This document shows, piece after piece, positions 16,796 to 23,753 of a stretch of DNA of 35,126 bases. Every line of letters starts with the position of its first letter. The first letter of the stretch is position 1. The translations under genes were made by a program, and so were the position numbers. Source of the DNA: a virus; IMG/VR virus record IMGVR_UViG_3300032236_000198, positions 1 through 35,126 of that record, one strand, 5' to 3'. The notes beneath the pieces were generated by a model. That model saw nothing but the letters and a program-made list of their open reading frames with translations, was not told the DNA's origin and searched no databases.

Positions 16796-17231
16796 TTTTC
16801 AGCCCCAGCCATCGGTTAGCATCTTCACGAAACATAGCATACAACCTAACATCCTGACCACTACTACCTGCGCCTTTAAGTGTCGCCTCATGCCTGAAGC
16901 CAACATGGGTATCGAACCGTATCGCTGCCAGATTATCTTCCTCGACCCATCCCGTAAGCCGGTCTAGCCCCAACTGCAGAAACGGAAACGCAAAGGTCTG
17001 GTAGAGCAAGTCCCGTGTGACCCAGCGTACTCCTGGCCTCGCTGCAACGTGTAGGAACGCGTTATGCTTATTGGCGCTCTGATATACTATGGCTGCAACA
17101 ATCTCGCCATCCAATTTCTGAACGATCGACTTCGTCCAAGGGCACCACCAAACAGGTGTATATTGGTACAAAAAAGCATACCCTTCGTCGTCCGCCCGCT
17201 CCACCGAATACCGTGACATGCGCTCACTCAT
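16788..17231 (-). CDS. GNAT-family N-acetyltransferase
   Basis: A 147-aa protein with the GNAT fold pattern: a strand LDGEIVAAIVYQ near 40-51, a helix after ARPGVRWVTRDLL, then LTGWVEEDNLAAIRF and THVGFRHEATL, where acetyl-CoA acceptor proteins carry a conserved Asn/Ala-rich helix and a GFR/GF turn. Such enzymes are common in phages just before the internal protein genes; the substrate is unknown, perhaps a virion or host protein. Its ATG overlaps the stop of the 23-aa peptide in ATGAGTGA, and its own end overlaps the next gene by eight bases, so it is translated as part of a coupled chain. Confidence 0.8.
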   Translation of the reverse strand: MSERMSRYSVERADDEGYAFLYQYTPVWWCPWTKSIVQKLDGEIVAAIVYQSANKHNAFLHVAARPGVRWVTRDLLYQTFAFPFLQLGLDRLTGWVEEDNLAAIRFDTHVGFRHEATLKGAGSSGQDVRLYAMFREDANRWLGLKNG

Positions 17232-17295
17232 AAGGCAGCGAAGCCACCGCCAGCGCGATGACCAGAATTATTGCCCACAGGACCAAGTATTCCAT
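17224..17295 (-). CDS. 23-aa single-span membrane peptide
   Basis: A very short frame with a strong ribosome site (TTAGGAG, seven bases before ATG). The product is almost one hydrophobic helix: MEYLVLWAIILVIALAVA followed by SLPYE. Its stop codon lies inside ATGAGTGA, which also holds the start of the GNAT gene, so it may be a coupling leader as well as a membrane peptide. The ribosome site and clean transmembrane helix make it a credible gene despite its size. Confidence 0.6.
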   Translation of the reverse strand: MEYLVLWAIILVIALAVASLPYE

Positions 17296-17304
17296 CGTCG
17301 TCTC

Positions 17305-17493
17305 CTAAGAGAGCTTGTCGATAATCTGGTTCATCTTGATGACAATATCAACCAGGGTCGCATTACTCGCCAACGGTGTAAGCTTCGTGCCGCGGACGCC
17401 TGTTAGCAACTCCACGTTCTCCTTGATCGCGGTTAGCATCTCCCGCAAATCTGGATACCCAGATGGTGGTGATGGGATAGCGGAGCGCTTCAT
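17305..17493 (-). CDS. 62-aa phage protein of unknown function
   Basis: A small protein starting MKRSAIPSPPSGYPDLREML and then helical with LTAIKENVELLTGVRG. The start has a good GAGGGG ribosome site and overlaps the stop of the nozzle protein gene in ATGA. A Pro-rich start followed by an amphipathic helix recurs in small podophage proteins at this place between tail and ejection genes, but no function is known to me. A structural or assembly role is only suggested by position. Confidence 0.75.
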   Translation of the reverse strand: MKRSAIPSPPSGYPDLREMLTAIKENVELLTGVRGTKLTPLASNATLVDIVIKMNQIIDKLS

Positions 17494-19577
17494 GATTGCC
17501 CCTCAAGCTCTTGTACTGTCGTCGCCAGCACCACCGAGCGAATGCTGACGTTCCCGCGGATAAGGAACTCAAGCGTCTTGGACCTGAACGATGGGACGCG
17601 GTGCACGTTGAAGTCCGAGAAGGTCATCGTCGCCTGCGGCACCTCGTCTCCGTAGATCGTTATCTGTGCCGTGAGCGCCTCTGCCGGTGCGGGGATTTCC
17701 GCCAGTACAGAGCCGTTGACCGTGTACGTGTCGAGCGGGGTGGAGTTGAGCGTGCCAAGGAGATCACCGCTAAACAGCGCCGCGTTCGCGGCCTTCAGCG
17801 CGGCAATGCGCGCGGTGTAAGCCGCTGTCACCGCTTCCTGTGCGTAGTCGGCATCGACCTTGATCGCAGAGAACGTCATCGCCTGCGGGAGGACGAACCG
17901 TTTCGACAACCACTGGTAGGTCATCGGGTTGAGCACGTCGGCGTCGGCTTGGTAGATCGTGTTCGAGGCCGGGTCTACGTAGAAGAAGTTCCCGTTCTGC
18001 GCGTCGACGTGGACGGCTGCTGCCGTGATGTCGATCGTGGACAGCGCGGGCGTATCGTCCGTGCTCAAGATGAACGGTGTGTATCCCGACGTGCCGTACA
18101 GCGCGAAGTACTTAGTATCGTAAAGCGCCGCGATAATATCTGTGGGATGCACCGCCTGCCACTCGTCGCGGCGGAACAGTGGCTTCGTGACGATATCCGT
18201 CTGGCCGGGGCCGATCTGCATCAGCCCGTTGGGGCTGGCGTACCAGACACCCATTGCTGAACTAACGATTGAGCGCTTGGTAAGGCAGGGCTCGAGCGCG
18301 GGGACATCCTGCACCGACATCTGGCCGGGGATGGCTCCGTTTATGATGTAGGGATACCGCGTGGTCATCACGGCGATAGACGTGGCAAACACGCCAAGGC
18401 CCACGATAGGATAGGGGAACGAGATCGCGTAGTCGATCGGCCACGCGTGTGGGTAGAACGGCTCTGAGAAGTAAACCGTGTTCTTCGAGAACCCGGCCAG
18501 CGCGCCGGATGGAAGCCCCACCAGCCCAGCAAGGTCCGAAGGCGGCGGGAACCAGCCGATGGTCGGTATCGCGTTTCCAAGCGCGTAGTCGAGAAAGGTG
18601 TCGTCGTAGGAGTGCGTGCTCAGAGGGATGTACGCCACGAACAGGTAAGTGTCCGACTGCGTGCCGCTCACGCTCCGGTAGATGTTGATGCCTGTTATAT
18701 TGTAGCCCGTCGTCGGCGGGGACGTGAACCCACTGATCGTGACCTTGTCGGGAGGTATGACTGCAGCGCCAGGGTTCTGCGGGTTGGCCTGACTGCCCAG
18801 ATAAACCGAGACGATACCTGTCGGCGGGGACGGTGCGCTCTCCTCGGTGACTGCGCCGAACGTCGAGACGTAGGTGTAGACATACACCCGGTCTTCCTTG
18901 TTGTCGTCGGCGTAGACAGTATGCACCCCGGACTGCGAGCCTGCGCTCGTGTCGATCGCGGTGCCGCCCACCAAGTTCGTCTCAAGCTGATACGTGTTCG
19001 CCGTGACGTTGAGCACCACGTACTGCGTGCCCGCTACGATCGGCGCAGGGAGTGCGCCGGTAGTTTTGAACTCAACGATCTGGCCGTCGAGGAACCCGTG
19101 GTTGTTCTGCGTGACGACTGCCGGGTTAGCGATGGATATCGTAACCGTGGAACCAGCGCCGCGGGTTACTGCAGTGGTAGGTGCAGCAGTCGGCGCAGGA
19201 ACGCCCATGTTGAGCCAGCCGCGCGGGTATGGTCCGGTGCCGGTCTTAACCAAGTTCTCGTTGGACTTCTTTGGGACGCCGTCGCCCGTGTAATAAAACC
19301 GGTAGTCGCTGGTGTCCGCCAGGGGCGACAATACCACGTCGACGTTCGCGTTCGCCCACGCCAGCCAGTATGGGTCCGTGGCCGCGGCGTAATACTTGTA
19401 GATGCTCTGAGCGTTGGACGGAAGGGTGGCTACTTGCGCCACCGGGCCGCGCCAGTACCGCAGCTCGTGAGAGTAGAGTTTGACGTTCTCCGCCAATTGC
19501 GCTTGGTTGTCCGCCAACATCGTTGGGGACGTGCGCGGGATGATCCCGTCAAACCCTACTATCTGGAGCTTCGGCAC
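17490..19577 (-). CDS. Tail nozzle/hub (tail tubular protein B-like) protein
   Basis: A 695-aa, beta-rich protein with the opening typical of podophage nozzle or stabilisation proteins: FDGIIPRTSPTMLADNQAQL, then residues 35-60 with LRYWRGP. Many short strands with Tyr/Trp-containing turns follow (SKNTVYFSEPFYPHAWP near 365-381, VVWYASP-like MGVWYASPNGLMQIG near 440-455), fitting the beta-propeller of P22 gp10/T7 gp12 type proteins. Residues about 145-225 hold an extra Thr/Val-rich beta domain. It should form the distal tail tube through which DNA leaves. It is translationally coupled to the next small gene by an ATGA overlap. The family call is from pattern only. Confidence 0.82.
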   Translation of the reverse strand: MPKLQIVGFDGIIPRTSPTMLADNQAQLAENVKLYSHELRYWRGPVAQVATLPSNAQSIYKYYAAATDPYWLAWANANVDVVLSPLADTSDYRFYYTGDGVPKKSNENLVKTGTGPYPRGWLNMGVPAPTAAPTTAVTRGAGSTVTISIANPAVVTQNNHGFLDGQIVEFKTTGALPAPIVAGTQYVVLNVTANTYQLETNLVGGTAIDTSAGSQSGVHTVYADDNKEDRVYVYTYVSTFGAVTEESAPSPPTGIVSVYLGSQANPQNPGAAVIPPDKVTISGFTSPPTTGYNITGINIYRSVSGTQSDTYLFVAYIPLSTHSYDDTFLDYALGNAIPTIGWFPPPSDLAGLVGLPSGALAGFSKNTVYFSEPFYPHAWPIDYAISFPYPIVGLGVFATSIAVMTTRYPYIINGAIPGQMSVQDVPALEPCLTKRSIVSSAMGVWYASPNGLMQIGPGQTDIVTKPLFRRDEWQAVHPTDIIAALYDTKYFALYGTSGYTPFILSTDDTPALSTIDITAAAVHVDAQNGNFFYVDPASNTIYQADADVLNPMTYQWLSKRFVLPQAMTFSAIKVDADYAQEAVTAAYTARIAALKAANAALFSGDLLGTLNSTPLDTYTVNGSVLAEIPAPAEALTAQITIYGDEVPQATMTFSDFNVHRVPSFRSKTLEFLIRGNVSIRSVVLATTVQELEGQS

Positions 19578-19580
19578 CGG

Positions 19581-19730
19581 TTAGCCTTTCTTCTTGGCCT
19601 TCTTGTCCTCGCGTTTCTCCCCCGCAGCGTACTGAGCTTTGGTGATCTTGCCGGACTTAACGGCTTTGGTCTCGGCGTTCTCTTCCGCCTTCGACTCTTT
19701 GCCCGAGAACAGTTTCGGAGGTTTCGCCAT
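19581..19730 (-). CDS. 49-aa lysine-rich protein
   Basis: A short frame whose ATG overlaps the preceding stop as TAATG, four bases ahead of the nozzle gene's start region. The product begins MAKPPKLFSGKESKAEE, contains KAVKSGKITKAQYAAGEK and ends in KKAKKKG, so it is highly charged and probably helical. Proteins with the FSGKES...KSGKIT pattern recur in podophage tail regions with no known function. The overlap and conserved style argue it is real. Confidence 0.7.
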   Translation of the reverse strand: MAKPPKLFSGKESKAEENAETKAVKSGKITKAQYAAGEKREDKKAKKKG

Positions 19731-19999
19731 TACTTCATGACTCCACCAGCCGCTTCGCCCTTGCGCAGGAGCCCGCCACCGGTCTTGGGGTCAACCCCAG
19801 ACTTCTGGCCAGGGCCGCCTTCGCCCTTGCCGACCGAGACCTTCTTGCCCTGGACGCCTTCGTCCATGATGCCGCCCGCGTCGCCGCTGGTTCCCCGCTT
19901 GAGTCCCATCGGGTTGATGGGGGTATGCTGCTTTGCCTCGTTAGCCACTCTGGCCTCCATGTTAGCTTCTACTGCGTGTAGGGCCGCAGCTGCCCACAT
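19730..19999 (-). CDS. 89-aa Gly/Lys-rich small protein
   Basis: Basic, glycine-rich and probably disordered over its second half (GKKVSVGKGEGGPGQKSG), with an Ala-rich N-terminus. Two starts are possible: ATG at 19999 or ATG at residue 14 (19958-19960); neither has a good ribosome site, and a promoter-like TTGACA lies 41 bases before the first. It ends in TAATG with the next gene. The pair of small basic proteins lies between membrane and nozzle genes. No function is recognised; a DNA- or capsid-associated minor protein is possible. Confidence 0.6.
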   Translation of the reverse strand: MWAAAALHAVEANMEARVANEAKQHTPINPMGLKRGTSGDAGGIMDEGVQGKKVSVGKGEGGPGQKSGVDPKTGGGLLRKGEAAGGVMK

Positions 20000-20016
20000 A
20001 CTAACTCTGCTGGAAA

Positions 20017-20045
20017 TGTTTACCGTGTTCAGCTAGGTATGTCAA
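20017..20045 (-). promoter_or_regulatory. Sigma70-like promoter candidate before the small basic genes
   Basis: On the - strand TTGACA (20045-20040) is followed by 17 bases and TAAACA (20022-20017). The TGA stop of the upstream TM protein lies inside the TTGACA, so the promoter would start a new transcript exactly at a gene border. The -10 is weak. Confidence 0.4.
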
Positions 20046-20317
20046 AAAGGGAGGTGGAATAATTTGCCCAACCTCTCGGCTCCTAAGAATGTTGCCACAA
20101 AAGTCGCGACGTAGGCGACCACCTTGATCCTCGCGTTGTCCGTCTCGAGCTTACTGAACCGCGACTCGCACGACTTGCACTGCAGGACAGTCGCGGTATT
20201 AGACGCGATCAGCATGTCGATCTTGCCCTCCACGCGACCCAGCGCACGCGATAAGTCTTCATGATGCCTAGACTTCAGCAGGTCCGCGTCACTCGCTTCA
20301 TCCTGTTCGGTTGTCAC
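20042..20317 (-). CDS. Coiled-coil protein with C-terminal membrane helix (XhlA-like, holin candidate)
   Basis: A 91-aa protein with a GTG start and a good AAGGAG ribosome site. Residues 15-60 are charged and coiled-coil-like (LSRALGRVEGKIDML, SRFSKLETDNARI), with a CKSC pair at 47-50. Residues about 65-84 (VVAYVATFVATFLGAERLG) form one membrane span near the C-terminus. Coiled coil plus a C-terminal anchor is the plan of XhlA-type lysis accessory proteins, so it may take part in lysis; it could equally be a tail-associated membrane protein. It starts one base after the stop of the zinc-ribbon gene, so the two are probably coupled. Confidence 0.65.
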   Translation of the reverse strand: MTTEQDEASDADLLKSRHHEDLSRALGRVEGKIDMLIASNTATVLQCKSCESRFSKLETDNARIKVVAYVATFVATFLGAERLGKLFHLPF

Positions 20318-20318
20318 G

Positions 20319-20654
20319 TCAGTCTCCTTCTATCATAAGTGGTGCTGGACCCCCACGAATAATCTGAGTCGCGCGGCGCATGATGTCCGCCTTCTCCGCC
20401 CTCGCAACAACTTCGTTCCGGAAGCTCTCAGTCGCTGCCGCGGTGGAGCGTTCCATCTTGGCGATCTCGAGGAGCCCGACCATGAGCCACCTGTCGACGC
20501 AACCCCACTCGTCAATATCCTGTCCTGTGTTCGGGTTCTTGCCGCGCAACTGCATCCATAACGAGCACTTGTGGCAGACCTTCTCCATCGGCACCTGCTT
20601 CGGCAGGCAGCGATGACAATTCAAATTCTTTGGGCCGTATGGTATCTGGGTCAT
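20319..20654 (-). CDS. Zinc-ribbon-like small protein
   Basis: A 111-aa protein with two Cys pairs, C13-x2-C16 and C27-x2-C30, with C52 nearby, consistent with a zinc ribbon in the first 55 residues. The rest is an amphipathic helix with AKMERSTAAATESFRNEVVA. No enzyme motif is visible. Similar proteins occur in podophage tail regions without known role. It follows the collar/fibre gene by three bases and precedes the XhlA-like gene by one base, with an AAGGA close to the start, so it is likely translated by coupling. Possible jobs are DNA or RNA binding, or a structural zinc fold. Confidence 0.72.
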   Translation of the reverse strand: MTQIPYGPKNLNCHRCLPKQVPMEKVCHKCSLWMQLRGKNPNTGQDIDEWGCVDRWLMVGLLEIAKMERSTAAATESFRNEVVARAEKADIMRRATQIIRGGPAPLMIEGD

Positions 20655-20657
20655 TCC

Positions 20658-21485
20658 TTAGTTCTTCTGACAGAGGATGAAGTCCGTGTAGTTCAGGTTG
20701 AGCGCGCCACCAGTGAACGTGTGAGGATGCGCCGCACCGGAGCCGCCCGAGTAGACCTGGATATTCGTAGCTGCGGCGTCCGTATAAAACGTCGAGCCGC
20801 CCGTAAGACTACCGCCCTCACTCACAGCGTCCCCGCCACGACTGCCGCTCCTTATCGGGTGCTCATGGCCTGGGTCATAAATTGGGAAAGTGCAATTCGG
20901 TAGCTCGGCCTGTGTAAGCGAGTGGGTCCCCACCGTTCCTGCGGCCACCGCAGTCGAGAACGCCTGCCCCGCGCTGTACCCGCCGTGCCCCGCGCCCGTC
21001 ACTATGCGGAGCGTGATATCGTTGTACGAGGAGGACGTGTCTTGCGTCCAGCCTGTGGGCGCAGCAGCCTGATGGAAGACTGTCCGAGTCCCAGCAGTAA
21101 ACTGCTTCGCCGTAATCGCTGCGAGCGCCGCCACCAACCCCGTCACCTGAGACTGTGCTACAGCAAAAGTCCCGTCGTCATAGGCGACCTTGTTGGCCAG
21201 CCCTGCAGCCGTGACACGCAGCTCGATCTTCGACCCCGAGGCGAACGCCGTAGGCGTCGTGCCCTCCTGGCCACGGACAACCGTCAGTGTGTCAGTCGAG
21301 CGCGCCGTGACCTTTACGATCTCGATATCGCTCAAGCTATCCACCAGGGTAGCATAGAAGTAGTTCGTCCCTGTGAGCGCCGGGAACAAAGCCCCGGTGC
21401 CGGTGGCAAGCGTGATTGACGTCGCCGTGTTAGTAATCCCAGACGCCAATGTCGTCGAAGCATTGTTAGCGAATACGGCAGGCAT
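20658..21485 (-). CDS. Tail collar/fibre-type protein
   Basis: A 275-aa beta-rich protein. Residues 1-90 are Ala/Thr/Ser/Gly-rich with VVRGQEGTTPTAFASGS, a phrase common at the base of phage tail fibres. Residues about 130-275 look like a phage tail collar domain: VFHQAAAPTGWTQDT, then QAELPNCTFP, GHEHPI and HPHTF histidine-containing turns, which in related tips bind metal ions, and the C-terminal LNLNYTDFILCQKN. It probably decorates the tail or capsid, or contacts the host receptor. It lies directly after the connector genes and nine bases from the preceding stop. Confidence 0.78.
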   Translation of the reverse strand: MPAVFANNASTTLASGITNTATSITLATGTGALFPALTGTNYFYATLVDSLSDIEIVKVTARSTDTLTVVRGQEGTTPTAFASGSKIELRVTAAGLANKVAYDDGTFAVAQSQVTGLVAALAAITAKQFTAGTRTVFHQAAAPTGWTQDTSSSYNDITLRIVTGAGHGGYSAGQAFSTAVAAGTVGTHSLTQAELPNCTFPIYDPGHEHPIRSGSRGGDAVSEGGSLTGGSTFYTDAAATNIQVYSGGSGAAHPHTFTGGALNLNYTDFILCQKN

Positions 21486-21493
21486 TAGTCACC

Positions 21494-22402
21494 TCACACA
21501 AATCGTGGTGGGCGCACGTGCAGTGTAGCACGAGTCATGCCCCTGTTGCGTTCAATCCTCGCCTCTCCGATGGCCGTATTGAACATCGCCTTGTTCGCCA
21601 TGGCCATCTGCGGGTCCGTGAACGACTGCTGCGGGAGAGACATCAGCCGGGCCTTTGCGCCACACGCAATCCCTTCCAGCCACCGTTCGTAGATGGTCAA
21701 ATCACAAGACGTGCTGGCTCGGGTAGGTGTCAGCACGACCATCGTGTCGATCGCGGCAGCTTCGTCCAAGAGTGGTGCGGGGCACAACCGGATAGTGTCC
21801 GGCGACAGCTGAGTGTAGTAAGCTGGGCGACCAGTCACCACGCGCCAGTCGAGCCCATAGAGCCGCTTCAGATCGTCTTCGCCTTTCGGCTTGAGCGGGA
21901 CGTGGTCATACCAAGCGTCCTGCACACGCACCAGTTCAGTCTCGACCGGCAGCGTAAGCTGGTAATCCCGCTGAAGTGCAACCAGATCGAAAGTCTGCTC
22001 GTTCAAGAGCCACGCGGACTTCTTGCAGAACTCGATGACAGCGTTGCGGATTGCGTTGATCGCCACAAGCTCCGGACACTCCGGGACGTAAGGCAGCACC
22101 TCGGGCAAGAAGTTGTCATAGGCCCCATAGCCCACCGAGATGGTCACGCCCGCGGGGATGGCTTCGAGGACGAAATACTTGTAGTCGAGATTTACATCTG
22201 GTGGAGGAAACTTAAAACTGATTGCGCCCGCTACCTGTGACGTAACCTGGAGGAACGGCATAATGCCCCACGCCTGCGGGTCCGCGCCAGGGGCCGGTGT
22301 GGGGATAAACGTGCTGCCCATTGTGATGTTGGAGTCGGTGATGGTAAGCGTGTTCGCGCCTGCGAACAGTGTGAAGCTGCCACCCGCTATAATGCTGCTC
22401 AT
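21494..22402 (-). CDS. Connector protein with additional N-terminal beta domain
   Basis: A 302-aa protein in two parts. Residues 1 to about 98 form a beta-rich segment with TITDSNITMGSTFIPTP and FKFPPPDVNLDYKYFVL. From about 99 (FLPEVLPYVPECPELVAINAIRNA) it has the helical opening usual for podophage head-tail adaptor or tail tubular A-like proteins, with VIEFCKKSAWLLNEQ following. So two modules seem fused. It overlaps the preceding connector gene by four bases (ATGA-type). It likely joins portal and tail. The adaptor family call is from pattern only. Confidence 0.75.
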   Translation of the reverse strand: MSSIIAGGSFTLFAGANTLTITDSNITMGSTFIPTPAPGADPQAWGIMPFLQVTSQVAGAISFKFPPPDVNLDYKYFVLEAIPAGVTISVGYGAYDNFLPEVLPYVPECPELVAINAIRNAVIEFCKKSAWLLNEQTFDLVALQRDYQLTLPVETELVRVQDAWYDHVPLKPKGEDDLKRLYGLDWRVVTGRPAYYTQLSPDTIRLCPAPLLDEAAAIDTMVVLTPTRASTSCDLTIYERWLEGIACGAKARLMSLPQQSFTDPQMAMANKAMFNTAIGEARIERNRGMTRATLHVRPPRFV

Positions 22403-23079
22403 GCGATGCCACCTTTCGCGTTCGGATCAGGTGGAGCGAGACCCAAGTTCGGGTTGTTAGCCTGTTCCGCAGTCACCTTAGCACCCATCACTGCGTTGAA
22501 CAAGTCAAGGTACTTGGATGCCTCGGGGCTTCCGGCGAACTCGGCATTCTTGGAAAGCGCTCGGAACATGACGTAGTGGTTCAGAGCTTCCTCATACGCG
22601 TCGGGCACGAAGATGTTCTGCGACTCTGAGGCGAGCGGGATGGGAAGCGCGGAGTAGTTGATCTCGATCTTGTTGTTTCCTGTCGACGGCGGGTACACAA
22701 AGAACGCCATCTGATCCTGCGGGTCGAACAGGTAGTTGTAGACCGGGTCGCTCTGGGTATCAGAGTGCCAGTCGGGGTTGAAGTTATCCAGGAGCCTGCG
22801 CGAGATGAGCCGGATCGCCCGCCCGGGTGTCGTCCCGCTCGCGCCCATGTTCCTTAGTATGTCAAGCAGCATCCAGCCGTTGGATGGGATGATCTGGCGC
22901 GAGCCCGCAGCCAGCTGCACCACCTCAATGGTGTTGGTCGCGCTCGGCTGGATCATGACGATCATGCGCTGGCCAGTGCTCAGCCAGTCAAGCAGAGACT
23001 CCCGTGACCACCGGACGTTGTTTATGTCCAGCAGCTGCGCGGCGACGCGGTTGATGATCGTGGTTGCGACTATTGTCAT
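22399..23079 (-). CDS. Head-tail connector/completion protein, paralogue 2
   Basis: A 226-aa protein of the DUF6682-like podophage family. It starts MTIVATTIINRVAAQLLD and shares with its upstream neighbour the order: N-terminal helix, WSRESLLDWLSTGQRMIV, LLDILRNMGASG, then FDPQDQMAFFVYPP and a C-terminal helix with LNHYVMFRALSKNAEFA. It overlaps the neighbour by four bases. These proteins appear between capsid and tail genes and are taken to be head-completion or connector proteins. The last 30 residues are Asn/Pro-rich and absent from the paralogue. Confidence 0.78.
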   Translation of the reverse strand: MTIVATTIINRVAAQLLDINNVRWSRESLLDWLSTGQRMIVMIQPSATNTIEVVQLAAGSRQIIPSNGWMLLDILRNMGASGTTPGRAIRLISRRLLDNFNPDWHSDTQSDPVYNYLFDPQDQMAFFVYPPSTGNNKIEINYSALPIPLASESQNIFVPDAYEEALNHYVMFRALSKNAEFAGSPEASKYLDLFNAVMGAKVTAEQANNPNLGLAPPDPNAKGGIA

Positions 23080-23705
23080 TTGGCCCCTCCCTTGCGAGCT
23101 TCAAGGAACGCGGAGAAGGACTGCATGTACACGCCTGCAAGCTGCTGGCCCGCGGCGAAATCGCTGTCTTTCTGGTGCGCTCGGAACATCACATAGTCGA
23201 CCAAGGCCGTCTGGAAGATGTCGAGCACGTAGATGTTCTCAGTTGTGGCGACGTGGTCGGGTGGCGTCATGCTGCAGTTTACCGCCACCTGCCCGCTGCC
23301 GTTGTTGTAGGGGAATACGTAGAACACGAGCGGGTTGTTCTCGTCGTACATGTAGTGCAGCACGGTCTGGCTTGCGTTGGTGCTTGTGTGCCAGTCGAGA
23401 TACTGCCGGTCAAGGATCGACCGCTCGAGCATGGTGCATGGTGCGCCTGCGGACCCATCAGCATTGATGTTCCGGACGACTTCGATAAGCGTGTTCGCGC
23501 CATCTGGGAGCTGCTGTAGAGTCCCCGCAGCAAGCGCTACAGTTGTGGTCTGCGAGTAAGCCCAAGGGATCGCCGCGACAATCGTGCGCTCGCCATCCGA
23601 TAGCCAGTTCAATAGCTCAGCGTCCGTCCACCTGGGCTGTGAGGTGTCGGTGTCAACGAGTTGCGTGCGGACACGCGTCAGTATGCTGGTAGCTGCGACG
23701 GTCAT
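23076..23705 (-). CDS. Head-tail connector/completion protein, paralogue 1
   Basis: A 209-aa protein, first of a tandem pair (DUF6682-like). It starts MTVAATSILTRVRTQLVDTD and has WTDAELLNWLSDGERTIVAA, IEVVRNINADGS, YDENNPLVFYVFPYN and LVDYVMFRAHQKDSDFAAG. It follows the major capsid gene. The ribosome site GGTGGG, close to ATG, can pair with an upstream CCCACC, so its translation may depend on RNA folding. Expected role: connector at the portal vertex. Confidence 0.8.
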   Translation of the reverse strand: MTVAATSILTRVRTQLVDTDTSQPRWTDAELLNWLSDGERTIVAAIPWAYSQTTTVALAAGTLQQLPDGANTLIEVVRNINADGSAGAPCTMLERSILDRQYLDWHTSTNASQTVLHYMYDENNPLVFYVFPYNNGSGQVAVNCSMTPPDHVATTENIYVLDIFQTALVDYVMFRAHQKDSDFAAGQQLAGVYMQSFSAFLEARKGGAK

Positions 23706-23708
23706 TTA

Positions 23709-23751
23709 CCCACCCAAGAGTTAGGTGGGGGAGGATTTGCCTCCCCCTAAC
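23709..23751 (-). promoter_or_regulatory. Alternative RNA hairpins after the capsid gene
   Basis: In the - strand transcript a strong hairpin forms right after the capsid stop: GGGGGAGG (23747-23740) with CCTCCCCC (23734-23727), loop of five, and an outer GTTA/TAAC pair separated by a three-base bulge. There is no T run, so it is more likely an mRNA stabiliser or processing site than a terminator. A second pairing, CCCACC (23729-23724) with GGTGGG (23714-23709), excludes part of the first and would cover the next gene's ribosome site. Confidence 0.6.
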
Positions 23752-23753
23752 CG

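Noticed and set aside
18612-20036. A 474-aa + strand frame opposite the nozzle gene and small genes
   Set aside because: It crosses several well-supported - strand genes, is Arg/Val-rich and has no recognisable domain.
23727-23747. Intrinsic terminator after the capsid gene
   Set aside because: The stem is strong but no T run follows on the transcribed strand, and the next gene needs read-through; kept only as an RNA structure.
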